A stretch of 64,000 nt of DNA from Flavisolibacter longurius (GTDB lineage: Bacteria > Bacteroidota > Bacteroidia > Chitinophagales > Chitinophagaceae), in assembly GCA_014163555.1 (NCBI GenBank), contig JACJGO010000027.1, positions 1-64,000 of the forward strand. Reading direction: 5' to 3'. Below, in pieces: positions 50,364-60,042 of the stretch. The notes beneath the pieces were generated by a model. The model searched no databases, had not been told where the DNA came from, and saw nothing but the letters and a program-made list of their open reading frames with translations. Made by a program: the position numbers and the translations under genes. Position 1 is the first letter of the stretch; each line of letters starts with the position of its first letter.

Positions 50364-51412
50364 CACGTTGTGGTTTAAAAATATGCTGTCCGGAAGTCTT
50401 ATCGGGAGAAGGGGGCAAAAGAAAAGCACCGAAATAAGAAGTAAAAAGCCGAAGCTTATTTGCTGCCTACCCGATGCTTTCTGAAGAAGATCACTGTTTT
50501 TCCGGTGAAGGAGGACAGCAACCCTTTCTGATTTCTAAGGTACAACAAAGGGGTACCCGAAAGCAAATTTTTCTTTGGGTTTTTGGGCCTTTTTCCGCAC
50601 AGCTTCAGTGGCTTGATTATAAGCGATAAGCAAAGCAAAAAGAGGGTTATCCACAATTCGTTTACAGCTATCTGGCCTTACCATGACAATGGTTGCCGTA
50701 GCCTTCTGCTTTTCTGAACAATGACAATGAACGATAGCCGCATCGTCCCGTTATTTTCTATGACAAAACCCCTAGCTTTTCATTGGTTTTTACTTCCCCT
50801 TATCATCGCTTCAGGGTAAACACCTAGGGTATGATTTGCCCTCATTTTCCCCTATTGACTTTATCTGCAAGGGAGGGCCTGTCCGCCTTTGCTTTCTTCT
50901 ACTTCACCGAAGCAAATTGAACTACCGCTACAAGGGCTTCTATCTTTGTGTTGTCAATGATTCAATACCTAAGGAAAACACCAATTCAATATCCAATTTT
51001 AAAACCGAAACGAACTGTAACCCGTATCCTGTAAAAGCCCGTTTTCGTCCGTACCTGTTGTGAAATAAATCCAATCTATGAAAAACAAAGGCGTCCAGGT
51101 TGTCCCATGAAAAACCAAACCTAAAACCACCAAACGCCTTACAGCTGATCCCCTCCCCACCAGGAGGGGATCATCGTTTTAACTGGGATTTATTTCGTTA
51201 GGTTACAATGGAACAAAAGACAATTGGCTGTCCAATACTGATAGCACCCCCATTAGCCCTCGCGTGGTGAAGGATGAATAAAACGACCCGTACTCACCAC
51301 TGATATTTCACCGTTCGTATAGCAAACAAGCATACTCCTGATAGGTTTCTTGCGGGAGGTTTTTATACTTTCGATGTTCTTCCGGCGGATCCATGCGTGA
51401 AGCCAATACACA
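50364..51412. other. Gene-free 1-kb region before a GH2 gene
   Basis: About 1050 bp carries no convincing coding frame on either strand; the short frames present are rich in rare-looking residues and lack start signals. The notable content is the nested inverted-repeat structure at 51062-51196. Between 50500 and 51050 I see no recognisable gene debris or RNA family. The last 210 bp must include the promoter and leader of the GH2 gene at 51413. Confidence 0.5.
51062..51196. ncRNA. Candidate structured RNA or palindromic element with three nested stems
   Basis: An outer perfect 11-bp inverted repeat (GAAATAAATCC at 51062-51072 with GGATTTATTTC at 51186-51196) encloses two separate inner stems. 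They are AAGGCGT 51088-51094 with ACGCCTT 51134-51140, and TGATCCCCTCC 51146-51156 with GGAGGGGATCA 51163-51173. The order is consistent with a three-way-junction fold. Alternatives are a small palindromic mobile element (terminal inverted repeats without transposase) or a terminator-like hairpin with chance repeats. No T tract follows the GC-rich stem. No flanking target duplication was seen. Confidence 0.4.
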
Positions 51413-53830
51413 ATGGGTATGAAAACATTTCTGACGATAATCTTTGCTGCCTTATTACTGGTATCGCTTTCTGTTTCGGCGCAGCATGCCACAAGAACAA
51501 AATTTAATAGGAACTGGAAGTTCAAGCTGGATAATGTACAGTCGTATGCACAGCCCACGATCAATGATGCTGGCTGGCGAACCCTTAACCTTCCGCACGA
51601 CTGGAGCATCGAAGGCAGTTTCAGCAAAGACCATCCGGCCGGCACCGGCGGTGGGGCCCTGCCGGGTGGAATGGGTTGGTACCGAAAAACTTTTACGCTG
51701 CCGCTTTCGCAAAAAGGAAAGAATGTTTACATCGAATTTGATGGGGTCTATCATAACAGTGAAGTGTTCATCAACGGCCATTCACTCGGTGTTCGGCCCA
51801 ATGGCTACATCTCGTTTCAGTACGAGCTGACACCACACTTGAAATACGGCGGCGGAAAAAATGTGATTGCGGTAAAGGTGGACAATTCGCAGCAACCCAA
51901 CAGCCGGTGGTACAGCGGTTCGGGCATTTACCGCAATGTATGGCTGACGACCTTGTCCTCTTCGCACATTGATCATTGGGGAACCTTCGTAACCACACCA
52001 TCCATTACGCAAAAGGAGGCAACTGTTTCCATTAAAACAAAGCTGGTGCTGGAAGGCAATACACAGCCGGTGCTGGTCACTACAATCTTAGATGCTGCCG
52101 GGAGGAAAGTTGCCTCTTCGTCCATGGCTGCAAAAGGCGAAACGGCGCAAACTCTTTCTGTGCCCGATCCGCACCTTTGGTCGGTTGACAAACCGTATTT
52201 GTACAAAGCTGTTTCGCAGTTAAAGAGCGGTAACACTGTCCTGGATACCTATGAAACCACCTTTGGTATCCGCAGTTTTTATTTCGATCGGGAGAAAGGA
52301 TTCTTTCTCAATGGTAAGCCCCTGAAAATCCTGGGCGTTTGCCAGCATCACGACCTGGGTGCACTGGGTGCGGCCATCAACACCAGGGCACTCGAACGGC
52401 AGTTGGAAATTTTAAAAGCCATGGGCTGCAACGGCATCCGCACAGCGCACAATCCACCGGCGCCGGAGCTGCTGGAGCTTTGCGATAAAATGGGTTTTAT
52501 CGTGATGGATGAAGCCTTTGATATGTGGGCAAAGTCAAAGAATAGATATGATTACCATCTTAACTGGGAGCAGTGGCACAAAAACGATCTGGAAGACCTG
52601 GTACGCCGCGACCGCAACCATCCTTCCGTTTTTATCTGGAGTGTAGGCAATGAAATCGGTGAGCAATGGGGCGATGCGCAAAAAGGTGATACAACGGGAA
52701 GAGTCATCTCCCGGGACTTGGTGCGCATCGTGCAATCGCTGGATACCACGCGACCCATCACCACGGCCAACAACGAGGTCAATCCCTGGAATAACCTGAT
52801 ACAATCCGGCGCATTTGAACTCATTGGTTATAATTATAACCACCGTAAGTGGGGCAGCTTTTTGCAGGACTGGCTGGGAAAGAAATTAATTGTTACAGAA
52901 AGCATATCGGCGCTGCAATCAAGGGGCAGTTACGACTTGGTTCCCGTTGATACGGTCCGCCGCTGGCCCGAAGCCTGGGACAAGCCCATTCCCGGTGGCG
53001 GCAACAAGGATCTTTCCGTTTCGGCCTACGATCATGTAAGCACACCCTGGGGTTCAACCCATGAAGAAAGCGTAAAGGAGCTCAAAAAATGGCCGCATGT
53101 TTCGGGCATGTACATCTGGACTGGTTTTGATTACCTCGGCGAACCGACGCCCTATCCCTGGCCGGCCCGCAGTTCCTATTTCGGTATCATCGACCTGGCA
53201 GGATTTACCAAGGATGTGTACTACATGTACCAAAGCGAGTTTACAGATAAACCCGTGCTGCATCTTTACCCGCATTGGAATTGGAAAAGAGGCGATACGG
53301 TGGACGTAGTGAGCTATTACAACAATGCCGATAGAGTCGAACTTTTCCTCAATGGAAAATCACTTGGCAGAAAAGCTAAATCGGGCGATGACCTGCACGT
53401 TAAATGGCGGGTACCTTTTGTAGCGGGTGAGCTGAAAGCAGTATCGAAAAAGGGCGACAAGATTGTATTGACAAAGACGGTGAAAACTGCGGGTGTTCCT
53501 CACCGTTTGGTGCTCAAAGCCGACCGCAGCCGTATCAAAGCGGATGGCGAAGACCTGTCGTTTGTAACCGTGGAGATTGTCGACCAAAACGGTGTGCTTG
53601 TACCCAGGGCCGATAACTTTGTTCGCTTTGCTATCAGCGGAACCGGAACGATCGCGGGTGTAGACAGCGGCAGCCCGGTGAGTTTGGAGTCGTTCAAAGG
53701 AACCAGCCACACAGCCTTCAACGGAAAGGTGCTTTGCATTGTGCAATCCAACGGTAAAAAGGGCAACATCACCCTATCAGCATCCGCCGATGGCTTGCAA
53801 TCCGCCAATCTTCTACTCACTGCCAACTAA
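51413..53830 (+). CDS. GH2-family beta-galactosidase-like enzyme, secreted
   Basis: This 805-residue enzyme has a signal peptide ending SLSVSAQ; ATG 51419 is an alternative start. Jelly-roll sugar-binding domain (about 25-185; GWRTLNLPHDWSIEG, KNVYIEFDGVYHNSEVFING), Ig-like domain (about 190-285) and TIM barrel (about 290-580) follow in order. The barrel has acid/base Glu414 in SVGNEIGEQWG and probable nucleophile Glu496 in IVTESISAL. Next are a DUF4982-like beta domain (PHWNWKRGDTVDVVSYYNN) and a C-terminal Ig-like domain (ADGEDLSFVTVEIVDQNG). GH2 enzymes of this layout act on beta-galactosides or related side chains. It stands alone between the gene-free region and a terminator. Confidence 0.92.
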   Translation: MGMKTFLTIIFAALLLVSLSVSAQHATRTKFNRNWKFKLDNVQSYAQPTINDAGWRTLNLPHDWSIEGSFSKDHPAGTGGGALPGGMGWYRKTFTLPLSQKGKNVYIEFDGVYHNSEVFINGHSLGVRPNGYISFQYELTPHLKYGGGKNVIAVKVDNSQQPNSRWYSGSGIYRNVWLTTLSSSHIDHWGTFVTTPSITQKEATVSIKTKLVLEGNTQPVLVTTILDAAGRKVASSSMAAKGETAQTLSVPDPHLWSVDKPYLYKAVSQLKSGNTVLDTYETTFGIRSFYFDREKGFFLNGKPLKILGVCQHHDLGALGAAINTRALERQLEILKAMGCNGIRTAHNPPAPELLELCDKMGFIVMDEAFDMWAKSKNRYDYHLNWEQWHKNDLEDLVRRDRNHPSVFIWSVGNEIGEQWGDAQKGDTTGRVISRDLVRIVQSLDTTRPITTANNEVNPWNNLIQSGAFELIGYNYNHRKWGSFLQDWLGKKLIVTESISALQSRGSYDLVPVDTVRRWPEAWDKPIPGGGNKDLSVSAYDHVSTPWGSTHEESVKELKKWPHVSGMYIWTGFDYLGEPTPYPWPARSSYFGIIDLAGFTKDVYYMYQSEFTDKPVLHLYPHWNWKRGDTVDVVSYYNNADRVELFLNGKSLGRKAKSGDDLHVKWRVPFVAGELKAVSKKGDKIVLTKTVKTAGVPHRLVLKADRSRIKADGEDLSFVTVEIVDQNGVLVPRADNFVRFAISGTGTIAGVDSGSPVSLESFKGTSHTAFNGKVLCIVQSNGKKGNITLSASADGLQSANLLLTAN

Positions 53831-53847
53831 CCAAAAAATCTAAAAAG

Positions 53848-53877
53848 AAAAAGACAGTTCACCAGAACTGTCTTTTT
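53848..53877. terminator. Bidirectional terminator after GH2
   Basis: AAAAAGACAGTTC at 53848-53860 pairs perfectly with GAACTGTCTTTTT at 53865-53877 around ACCA. The A and T tracts on both sides allow it to stop both the plus-strand GH2 transcript and the minus-strand efflux operon. Confidence 0.9.
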
Positions 53878-53881
53878 GCTA

Positions 53882-53951
53882 ACTACAAACCACAAACCAC
53901 TAACTACAAACTTCAAATTGCTTATTGCAAATTGCTCATTGCCTATTACTC
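53882..53951. repeat. Degenerate heptanucleotide (7-bp period) repeat tract
   Basis: Ten consecutive 7-mers can be read in register from 53882 to 53951, all of the form A-[CT]-[CT]-[AG]-C-[ACT]-[ACT], with units such as ACTACAA, ACCACAA, ATTGCTT and ATTGCAA. The tract begins just after the terminator and runs through the stop codon of the TolC-like gene (53946-53948). A second tract with the same period is at 60980-61021. Confidence 0.7.
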
Positions 53952-55382
53952 CTCACTTCCTCCCAACGAACGGTACAAATGAATCGTCGAGTGAAAGATA
54001 TCCCGCTTCAGCGCTACCTGCTCCATCTCGGCCTGCAGTACGCTGCCCTGCGCCACAATCACTTCCAGGTAGCTGGCATAACCGGCGAGGTAAAGATCAT
54101 TGGCCGTTGCCACCGCATCGGTCAGCGTTTGCACTTCTTCCGTTTTGAGGGCATAGGCCTGCTTCAGGTTTTCGATCCGATTTAATTGCGTCACCACTTC
54201 CTGGAAACCGGCCACAATGTTTTTTTGGTAATTGTAAAACGCCGTGGCCTGTTCAGCGTTGGCAATGGCCACGCCACCGATGATGGCACCGCGGTTCAGG
54301 ATAGGGGCCGCCAGCGAACCTGCTGCGCCGGCAGCAAGGGAACTGCCTGAAAACAGGAGCGGGGCTTTAAACGCATTCAGGGCCAGGTAAGGACTTAGCG
54401 TCAGCGAAGGCAGGAAAGCCTTGCGGGCTGCACTGATATCGGCCTTGGCGGCCATCAGTTCCAGTTCTGCCTGTTGAATGTCGGGCCGGCGCAGGAGCAC
54501 TTCCGAAGGAATGCCGGCACCAATCCGTACCGGTATGCTTCGGGTGATAAAGGAACTGTCTCTGCGGATAGGCGAAGGGAATCGACCCAACAAGGCGTTC
54601 AGTTCATTTTCCGTTTGCACAATCGCCTGGCGAAGCTGCACTTCTGTTTCCCTGGTGTGCAGGATCTGCGCTTTAAATTGTCGCACCGCAAGCGCCGTAG
54701 CACGGCCGCCGGCCATCTGCGCTTCCACCACTTCCAGTCCGCGTTGCTGCAGGGCGATGTTTTTTTGCAGGATGCGCCGCTGGAAATCCAGTGCCTGCAA
54801 TTCATAATACATCCGGGCCACTTCGGTGGTGATCTGCGTGGCCAGCCACTGCCGTCCTTTCTGGCTTGCCAGGTAACGGGCATAAGCGGCCCGGCTGCGG
54901 TCTTTCAGTTTGCCCCAGATATCAATTTCCCAGGAGCTGCGAAAGCCCAGGAAAAAGTCCGGCGTCGGGCTGGTTGGTATCTTCTGATCCTTGTTGATGT
55001 TGGGTGAAAGATTGGTGTCGTAGTTGCCCACACCGTTCAGTGTGTAGTCGCCGTATTTATCTACCGCTACGCCGGCGACGGCCGCTACCTGCGGAAAACG
55101 GGCCGCATCCGCCACACGGGTATTGGCCCTTAGCAGGGCAATACGCTGCACGGCTGCCTGCAGGTCGTAGTTGTTCACCAGTGCCGTATCAATCAGTCGC
55201 TGCAGGGTGGTATCGGTAAAAAACGATTCCAGTACCCGGGTGGTTACCGTGGTATCGTTGCTGTTGTTAGAAAAGCGGGACGGCAACTGTCGCCGCTCCG
55301 GTAATTCGGCTTCCCGCAGGGTAGAACAGCCGGTGCCGGCGGCTACCACAAGGAGGAAAGCGATCTTTATGGGGAGTTTCAT
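53946..55382 (-). CDS. RND efflux outer-membrane factor (TolC/NodT family lipoprotein)
   Basis: This outer-membrane channel of 478 residues is a lipoprotein with lipobox GTGC (Cys19). The two OEP repeats are visible: DLQAAVQRIALLRANTRVAD near residue 72 and RRPDIQQAELELMAAKADIS near 300, with the family hallmark GIPSEVLLRRPDIQQAE. It is the third gene of the efflux operon, 32 bp after the pump. With the periplasmic adaptor and inner-membrane pump it would export drugs, bile-like compounds, phenolics or other toxic substances. The cargo cannot be assigned. The 3' end lies in the heptamer repeat tract. Confidence 0.92.
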   Translation of the reverse strand: MKLPIKIAFLLVVAAGTGCSTLREAELPERRQLPSRFSNNSNDTTVTTRVLESFFTDTTLQRLIDTALVNNYDLQAAVQRIALLRANTRVADAARFPQVAAVAGVAVDKYGDYTLNGVGNYDTNLSPNINKDQKIPTSPTPDFFLGFRSSWEIDIWGKLKDRSRAAYARYLASQKGRQWLATQITTEVARMYYELQALDFQRRILQKNIALQQRGLEVVEAQMAGGRATALAVRQFKAQILHTRETEVQLRQAIVQTENELNALLGRFPSPIRRDSSFITRSIPVRIGAGIPSEVLLRRPDIQQAELELMAAKADISAARKAFLPSLTLSPYLALNAFKAPLLFSGSSLAAGAAGSLAAPILNRGAIIGGVAIANAEQATAFYNYQKNIVAGFQEVVTQLNRIENLKQAYALKTEEVQTLTDAVATANDLYLAGYASYLEVIVAQGSVLQAEMEQVALKRDIFHSTIHLYRSLGGSEE

Positions 55383-55414
55383 GTTTTTGTTTTTCTGATT
55401 TTTAGAAACGGTTT

Positions 55415-58400
55415 TTAGGCTTCTGCCATCTGGTGTTGTGATGACGTGGTTGTCTCAGCCGGCTTGCGGATCTTTTTGCCTTTGCCCCTTCCCATGGAAG
55501 CAAAAATGACATAGAGACCCGGGATGATGATCACCCCAAACAGGGTTCCGAAGAGCATACCCCCGGCCGAAGCCGTACCGATGGAGCGGTTGCCCAGGGC
55601 ACCGGCACCCGTAGCAATACAGAGCGGAATCAGGCCCGCAATAAAGGCAAAAGAGGTCATGAGGATGGGCCGCAAACGCGACACGGCGCCGGCTTTGGCA
55701 GCTTCCAGCACTGATAGGCCTTCTTTGCGTTTGAGTTCGGCAAACTCCACGATCAGGATAGCGTTCTTACCCAAAAGACCGATCAGCATCACCAGCGCCA
55801 CCTGTGCATAGATGTTGTTTTCAAGTCCGGCTAATTTCAGCGTAAGGAAGGCGCCGAAAATACCCGCCGGAAGGGAAAGGATCACCGGCATCGGGAGCAG
55901 GAAACTTTCATACTGCGCCGCCAGCAGCAGGTACACAAACACCAGGCAAATGATAAAGATGAACACGGCCTGGTTGCCCGATTCGATCTGTTCCCTTGTC
56001 ATGCCCGACCACTCGATGGTATAGCCTTTCGGCAGCACTCTTGCGGCAGTTTCTTCCACGGCCTGGATGGCCTCACTGCTGCTATAGCCCTGTGCCGCCT
56101 CGCCGTTGATCATGGCCGATGTGTACATGTTGTAACGGGTGATCTGCTCCGGGCCAAAGATGCGTTCCATGCGAACAAACGTAGAGTAGGGCACCATCTG
56201 GCCATCCTTGTTTTTCACATGCAGGCGCAACACATCTTCGGGTTTGCCGCGGTACTCGGGGCTGGCCTGCAGCATTACTTTGTACATCTGCCCAAAGCGG
56301 ATAAAGTTGGTGGCGTAATACGAACCCACCAGTGTTTGCAGGGTGCTCATGGCATTGTCGATGCTCACGCCTTTCTGCGCCGCCATGTCCTGGTCCACAT
56401 GGATCATGTATTGCGGGAAGTTGGGATCAAAACCGGTAAAGGCGCCGGCAATGGTCTTGTTCTTGTTCAGGGCTTCCAGGAAATTTTGGGTGACCTCGGC
56501 CGTTTGTTCCAGGGTATTGGCCCTGTTCTTATCCAGCAGGCGCATTTCAAAGCCCGAAGCGTTACCAAAACCAGGTACGGTTGGGGGTGAGAAGAACTCG
56601 ATCGACGCATCGGAAAGATGCTTTGTCTTTTCCTGCAAAAGGCTGATCATATCCTGCACCGAAGCTTCGCGGTCGTCCCAGGCTGACAGGTTGATCATTG
56701 CCATGCCGTACGAAGCACCAGTGATCTCGCTCATCAGCGAATAACCGGCAAGGGTAGAAATGTTCTCTACCGATTCCAGGTCACGTGCTGCCACTTCCAG
56801 CTCGTCCAGCACTTTCTCTGTCCGCTCTACCGTAGAACCGGCCGGCGTGGTCACGTTTACGTAGATCATGCCCTGGTCTTCAGTAGGGATAAAGCCTGTC
56901 GGCAGAATGGCACTGGCACCCCAGGTACCTACCAGGAAGAACAACAGCATCGCAATGGTAACCGGTTTACGTACGACAATCCTTCCTACCAGTGAACCAA
57001 ATTTGCGTTCGGTAGCATCGTAGCGTTTGTTGAAGCCAGAGAAAAATTTATCCAGCCAGCTTGTTTTCTTTTTCGGTCCGTGTTCGTGTTTCAGCAGCAG
57101 GGCACAAAGCGCAGGCGTTAACGTCAGGGCGTTGATACCGGAGATAACAATAGAGATGGCAAGTGTTAGCGAGAACTGCCGGTAGAAAACACCCACCGGT
57201 CCGGAGAGAAATGCCACCGGCACAAACACCGCCGACATCACCAGCGTAATGGCTAGGATAGCCCCGCTGATCTCTTTCATGGCGGCAACGGTGGCATCCA
57301 TGGCATTCATGCGTTGCGTGGTCATCTTTACATGCACGGCTTCCACCACCACAATGGCATTGTCCACCACAATTCCAATGGCAAGCACCAGGGCAAACAG
57401 GGTGAGGATGTTAATGGAAAAACCCAATGCCAGCAGGAAAGCCAGTGTCCCAATAAGAGCCACCGGCACAGCCAGGGCCGGAATCAGCGTGGAGCGAAAA
57501 TCCTGCAGGAAAAGAAAGATCACGATAAACACCAGGATAAAGGCTTCGATCAGCGTATGCAGCACCGAATCAATACTGGCATCGAGGAAGCGGGAAACAT
57601 CATAGGCGTAGTTGTAGTCCATGCCCGGCGGAAAGCTAGTTTCTTTCAGCTCCGCCATTTTTGTTTTGATGTTATCGATCACTTCCTTGGCGTTGGAGCC
57701 GGGGCGTTGCTTCACCATGATCGAAGCCGAAGGGCGGCCATCGGTTTTGGAAACCATGTCGTAGCTCATGGTTCCAAATTCTACATCGGCAATATCTTTC
57801 AGCCGAACGAGGCCGCCATCGACTTCTGCTTTCAACACCACGTTTTGATAATCTTCCGGCGTATTGAACTTGCCGGTATACTTCAGTACATATTGTTTCA
57901 CCTGTTTGTCCTTGCCCGAGTTTTCACCGGCCACACCGGGTGCAGCCTCAATGTTCTGGGCCCGCAGGGCATTGATCACTTCTTCGGAGGAAAGATTATA
58001 AGCCAGCATGCGGTCGGGCTTCAACCATACCCGCATAGAGTAGTCACGGGCACCCATGATATCCACAAAGCCTACCCCATCGATCCGCTTTAATTCCTGC
58101 AGCACGTTGATGTCGGCAAAATTGTAAATGAACTCCTCGTTCATGCTCGTATCCGTACTGAGTACGTTCAGGTAAAGGAGCATGCTGTTCACCTCCTTCT
58201 CGGTGGTTACACCGGCTTTGATGACTTCTTCGGGTAATTCATCCAGTACAGTTGTCACGCGGTTTTGCACGTTCACCGCCGCCTGGTCAGGATCAGTGCC
58301 CACGGCAAAGAACACCTGTATTAAGGTCACCCCGTTGTTGGAGCTCACGGAGTTCATATAGGTCATGCCGGGCACACCATTAATGGCTCTTTCGAGCGGC

Positions 58401-58588
58401 GTAGCCACAGCCTTGGCACACACATCGGCATTGGCGCCGTTGTATGTAGCCGTTACCACCACTGAAGGTGGCACAATGTCGGGAAACTGGGTAATGGGCA
58501 GCTTGAAAAGAGCCAGTACACCCAGCAAGGTTATAATCAGCGTTATTACCAGTGAAAGCACCGGCCGCCGGATAAAGGTTTCTACCAT
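55415..58588 (-). CDS. RND efflux pump, HAE1 family (AcrB/MexB-like)
   Basis: This inner-membrane proton-driven pump of 1057 residues starts with TM1 at FIRRPVLSLVITLIITLLGV. It has porter-domain motifs (QNRVTTVLDELPEEV), the large periplasmic loops and the twelve-helix plan. The TM4 relay acid pair is in LALVLAIGIVVDNAIVVVEA. The second half repeats the pattern (VYLLLAAQYESFLLPMPVI, LLGKNAILIVEFAELKRKEG). The hydrophobic/amphiphilic-efflux (HAE1) group exports antibiotics, detergents and solvents. Only one pump gene is present. The C-terminal tail is rich in K/T/S. Confidence 0.96.
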   Translation of the reverse strand: MVETFIRRPVLSLVITLIITLLGVLALFKLPITQFPDIVPPSVVVTATYNGANADVCAKAVATPLERAINGVPGMTYMNSVSSNNGVTLIQVFFAVGTDPDQAAVNVQNRVTTVLDELPEEVIKAGVTTEKEVNSMLLYLNVLSTDTSMNEEFIYNFADINVLQELKRIDGVGFVDIMGARDYSMRVWLKPDRMLAYNLSSEEVINALRAQNIEAAPGVAGENSGKDKQVKQYVLKYTGKFNTPEDYQNVVLKAEVDGGLVRLKDIADVEFGTMSYDMVSKTDGRPSASIMVKQRPGSNAKEVIDNIKTKMAELKETSFPPGMDYNYAYDVSRFLDASIDSVLHTLIEAFILVFIVIFLFLQDFRSTLIPALAVPVALIGTLAFLLALGFSINILTLFALVLAIGIVVDNAIVVVEAVHVKMTTQRMNAMDATVAAMKEISGAILAITLVMSAVFVPVAFLSGPVGVFYRQFSLTLAISIVISGINALTLTPALCALLLKHEHGPKKKTSWLDKFFSGFNKRYDATERKFGSLVGRIVVRKPVTIAMLLFFLVGTWGASAILPTGFIPTEDQGMIYVNVTTPAGSTVERTEKVLDELEVAARDLESVENISTLAGYSLMSEITGASYGMAMINLSAWDDREASVQDMISLLQEKTKHLSDASIEFFSPPTVPGFGNASGFEMRLLDKNRANTLEQTAEVTQNFLEALNKNKTIAGAFTGFDPNFPQYMIHVDQDMAAQKGVSIDNAMSTLQTLVGSYYATNFIRFGQMYKVMLQASPEYRGKPEDVLRLHVKNKDGQMVPYSTFVRMERIFGPEQITRYNMYTSAMINGEAAQGYSSSEAIQAVEETAARVLPKGYTIEWSGMTREQIESGNQAVFIFIICLVFVYLLLAAQYESFLLPMPVILSLPAGIFGAFLTLKLAGLENNIYAQVALVMLIGLLGKNAILIVEFAELKRKEGLSVLEAAKAGAVSRLRPILMTSFAFIAGLIPLCIATGAGALGNRSIGTASAGGMLFGTLFGVIIIPGLYVIFASMGRGKGKKIRKPAETTTSSQHQMAEA

Positions 58589-58738
58589 CTCAAAAGATTT
58601 TCTTTTGTGACCGATAGTTCAGGTCACATGTGGTGTTGAAAAATGTTTGTTGAAAGCACGTGAGAAAGGGGCATAACGCATCACCATACCTGCTTTCCGG
58701 AATGGGGAGGCAACAGGCGCTGACAAGCAGCAGCCTTT

Positions 58739-58761
58739 CTGCCGGCGCTACATGCCGGCAG
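58739..58761 (-). promoter_or_regulatory. GC-rich hairpin between adaptor and pump genes
   Basis: CTGCCGGC (58739-58746) and GCCGGCAG (58754-58761) form a perfect 8-bp stem in the 206-bp gap between adaptor and pump genes. There is no T tract on the transcribed strand, so it may act as an RNA-stability or attenuation element that sets the adaptor/pump ratio. Confidence 0.4.
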
Positions 58762-58794
58762 GCTTTGTCCACGCCGTGTTACAGGTGAAACTGT

Positions 58795-59910
58795 TTAATT
58801 GGCTGCCATCAGCTTTCCTTCCTGGAAGCGGGGCTTGACAGGCGCTCCGTCGCGGATGTTCTGAACGCCTTCGTACACGATCACATCACCCGGTTGCAGG
58901 CCGTCTTCCACCACGAAATAATCGGCAATGCGCAGGTTGGGGGTAAAGCTTTTCATCTTTACCGTATTGTCGGCGCCCAACACAAACACAAAGCTTTTGT
59001 CCTGGATCTCCAGCACAGCTTTTTGCGGCACCAGCAGCTTTTGCTCCAGGGCCGTGATCAGTTGCACCTTGCCCGAAGAACCGTGTTTTAGCATGGCTTC
59101 CGGATTCGGGAACTTTGCCCGGAAGGCAATGGAGCCCGTGTTATCGGAGAACTCGGCTTCCTGGGTTTCAATCAGTCCCTTGTGCGGGTAAGGGGTACCG
59201 TCAGAAAGCACCAGTGCTGCGGCACCATTGGCTTTCAGCCGTTCGCTGGTGGCTTTTTTGTGTTGCAGGTATTCGTTTTCCGACACGTTGAAGTAAGCAT
59301 ACATATGGTTGTAATCGGAGAGGGTGGTGAGTAAGGTGCCGTCCGTGATCAGGCTTCCTGACTTCATCGGGATGCGGTCAATCACGCCGTTAAACGGTGA
59401 GCGGATAGAGAGATAACTAATCTTGGTTTGGGCATCGGCCACTTCGGCGGTAGCCTGTGCAATCCGTGCATTGGCATCGTCCAGGCGGGCTGCCGCCAGG
59501 TCCAGTTCCGATTTGGCGATAACTTTTTTCTCCACCAGAACTTTCACTCTTTCCATTTCCAGTTCTGCAATTTTAGCGGCGGCTTTGGCGCTTTGCACAC
59601 TGGCTTTGGCCTTGTTCAGTTCATTGAAAAGTTCCTGGTTGCTGAGCTGGAAAAGCACCTGGCCTTTACGCACGGGGCTTCCTTCGTCCACGTAAATTTT
59701 TTCCAGGAAGCCATTGGTTTTGGCGCGGATCTCTACATTTTTTACGGCCTGGATATCCGCTACATAATCCAGGTGAAAGGCGGTGTCGGTTTGTGCTAAT
59801 TTGATAACAGGAACTTCGGTAACGGCAGGGGTCTCATTTTCTGTGGCGTTGCTGGCGCATCCGGCCATAACAACGGAGGCGGCCACAACGGCTGTCCAAT
59901 AAAGTCTCAT
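58795..59910 (-). CDS. RND efflux periplasmic adaptor (membrane fusion protein, AcrA-like)
   Basis: This 371-residue lipoprotein (lipobox MAGC, Cys18) has a lipoyl/barrel-sandwich domain (KNVEIRAKTNGFLEKIYVDE, GSPVRKGQVLFQL near residues 65-95). An alpha-helical hairpin follows (NELNKAKASVQSAKAAAKIA), then the second half of the lipoyl domain (YLSIRSPFNGVIDRIPM) and beta-barrel and membrane-proximal domains. It is the first gene of the minus-strand efflux operon. It bridges pump and outer-membrane channel. No regulator gene lies beside it. Confidence 0.94.
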   Translation of the reverse strand: MRLYWTAVVAASVVMAGCASNATENETPAVTEVPVIKLAQTDTAFHLDYVADIQAVKNVEIRAKTNGFLEKIYVDEGSPVRKGQVLFQLSNQELFNELNKAKASVQSAKAAAKIAELEMERVKVLVEKKVIAKSELDLAAARLDDANARIAQATAEVADAQTKISYLSIRSPFNGVIDRIPMKSGSLITDGTLLTTLSDYNHMYAYFNVSENEYLQHKKATSERLKANGAAALVLSDGTPYPHKGLIETQEAEFSDNTGSIAFRAKFPNPEAMLKHGSSGKVQLITALEQKLLVPQKAVLEIQDKSFVFVLGADNTVKMKSFTPNLRIADYFVVEDGLQPGDVIVYEGVQNIRDGAPVKPRFQEGKLMAAN

Positions 59911-60042
59911 ATGTATCGGTTTTTTTGTCTTGCTGATTGCTGATGAAAAGAAAAATAAGAGTGCATGCGGTGTAGCCGCAGCAAAATGGTACAGTCAACC
60001 ACGGTAATGATTAGCTGTAAATAGAGAAATCGTGAAAACCGA

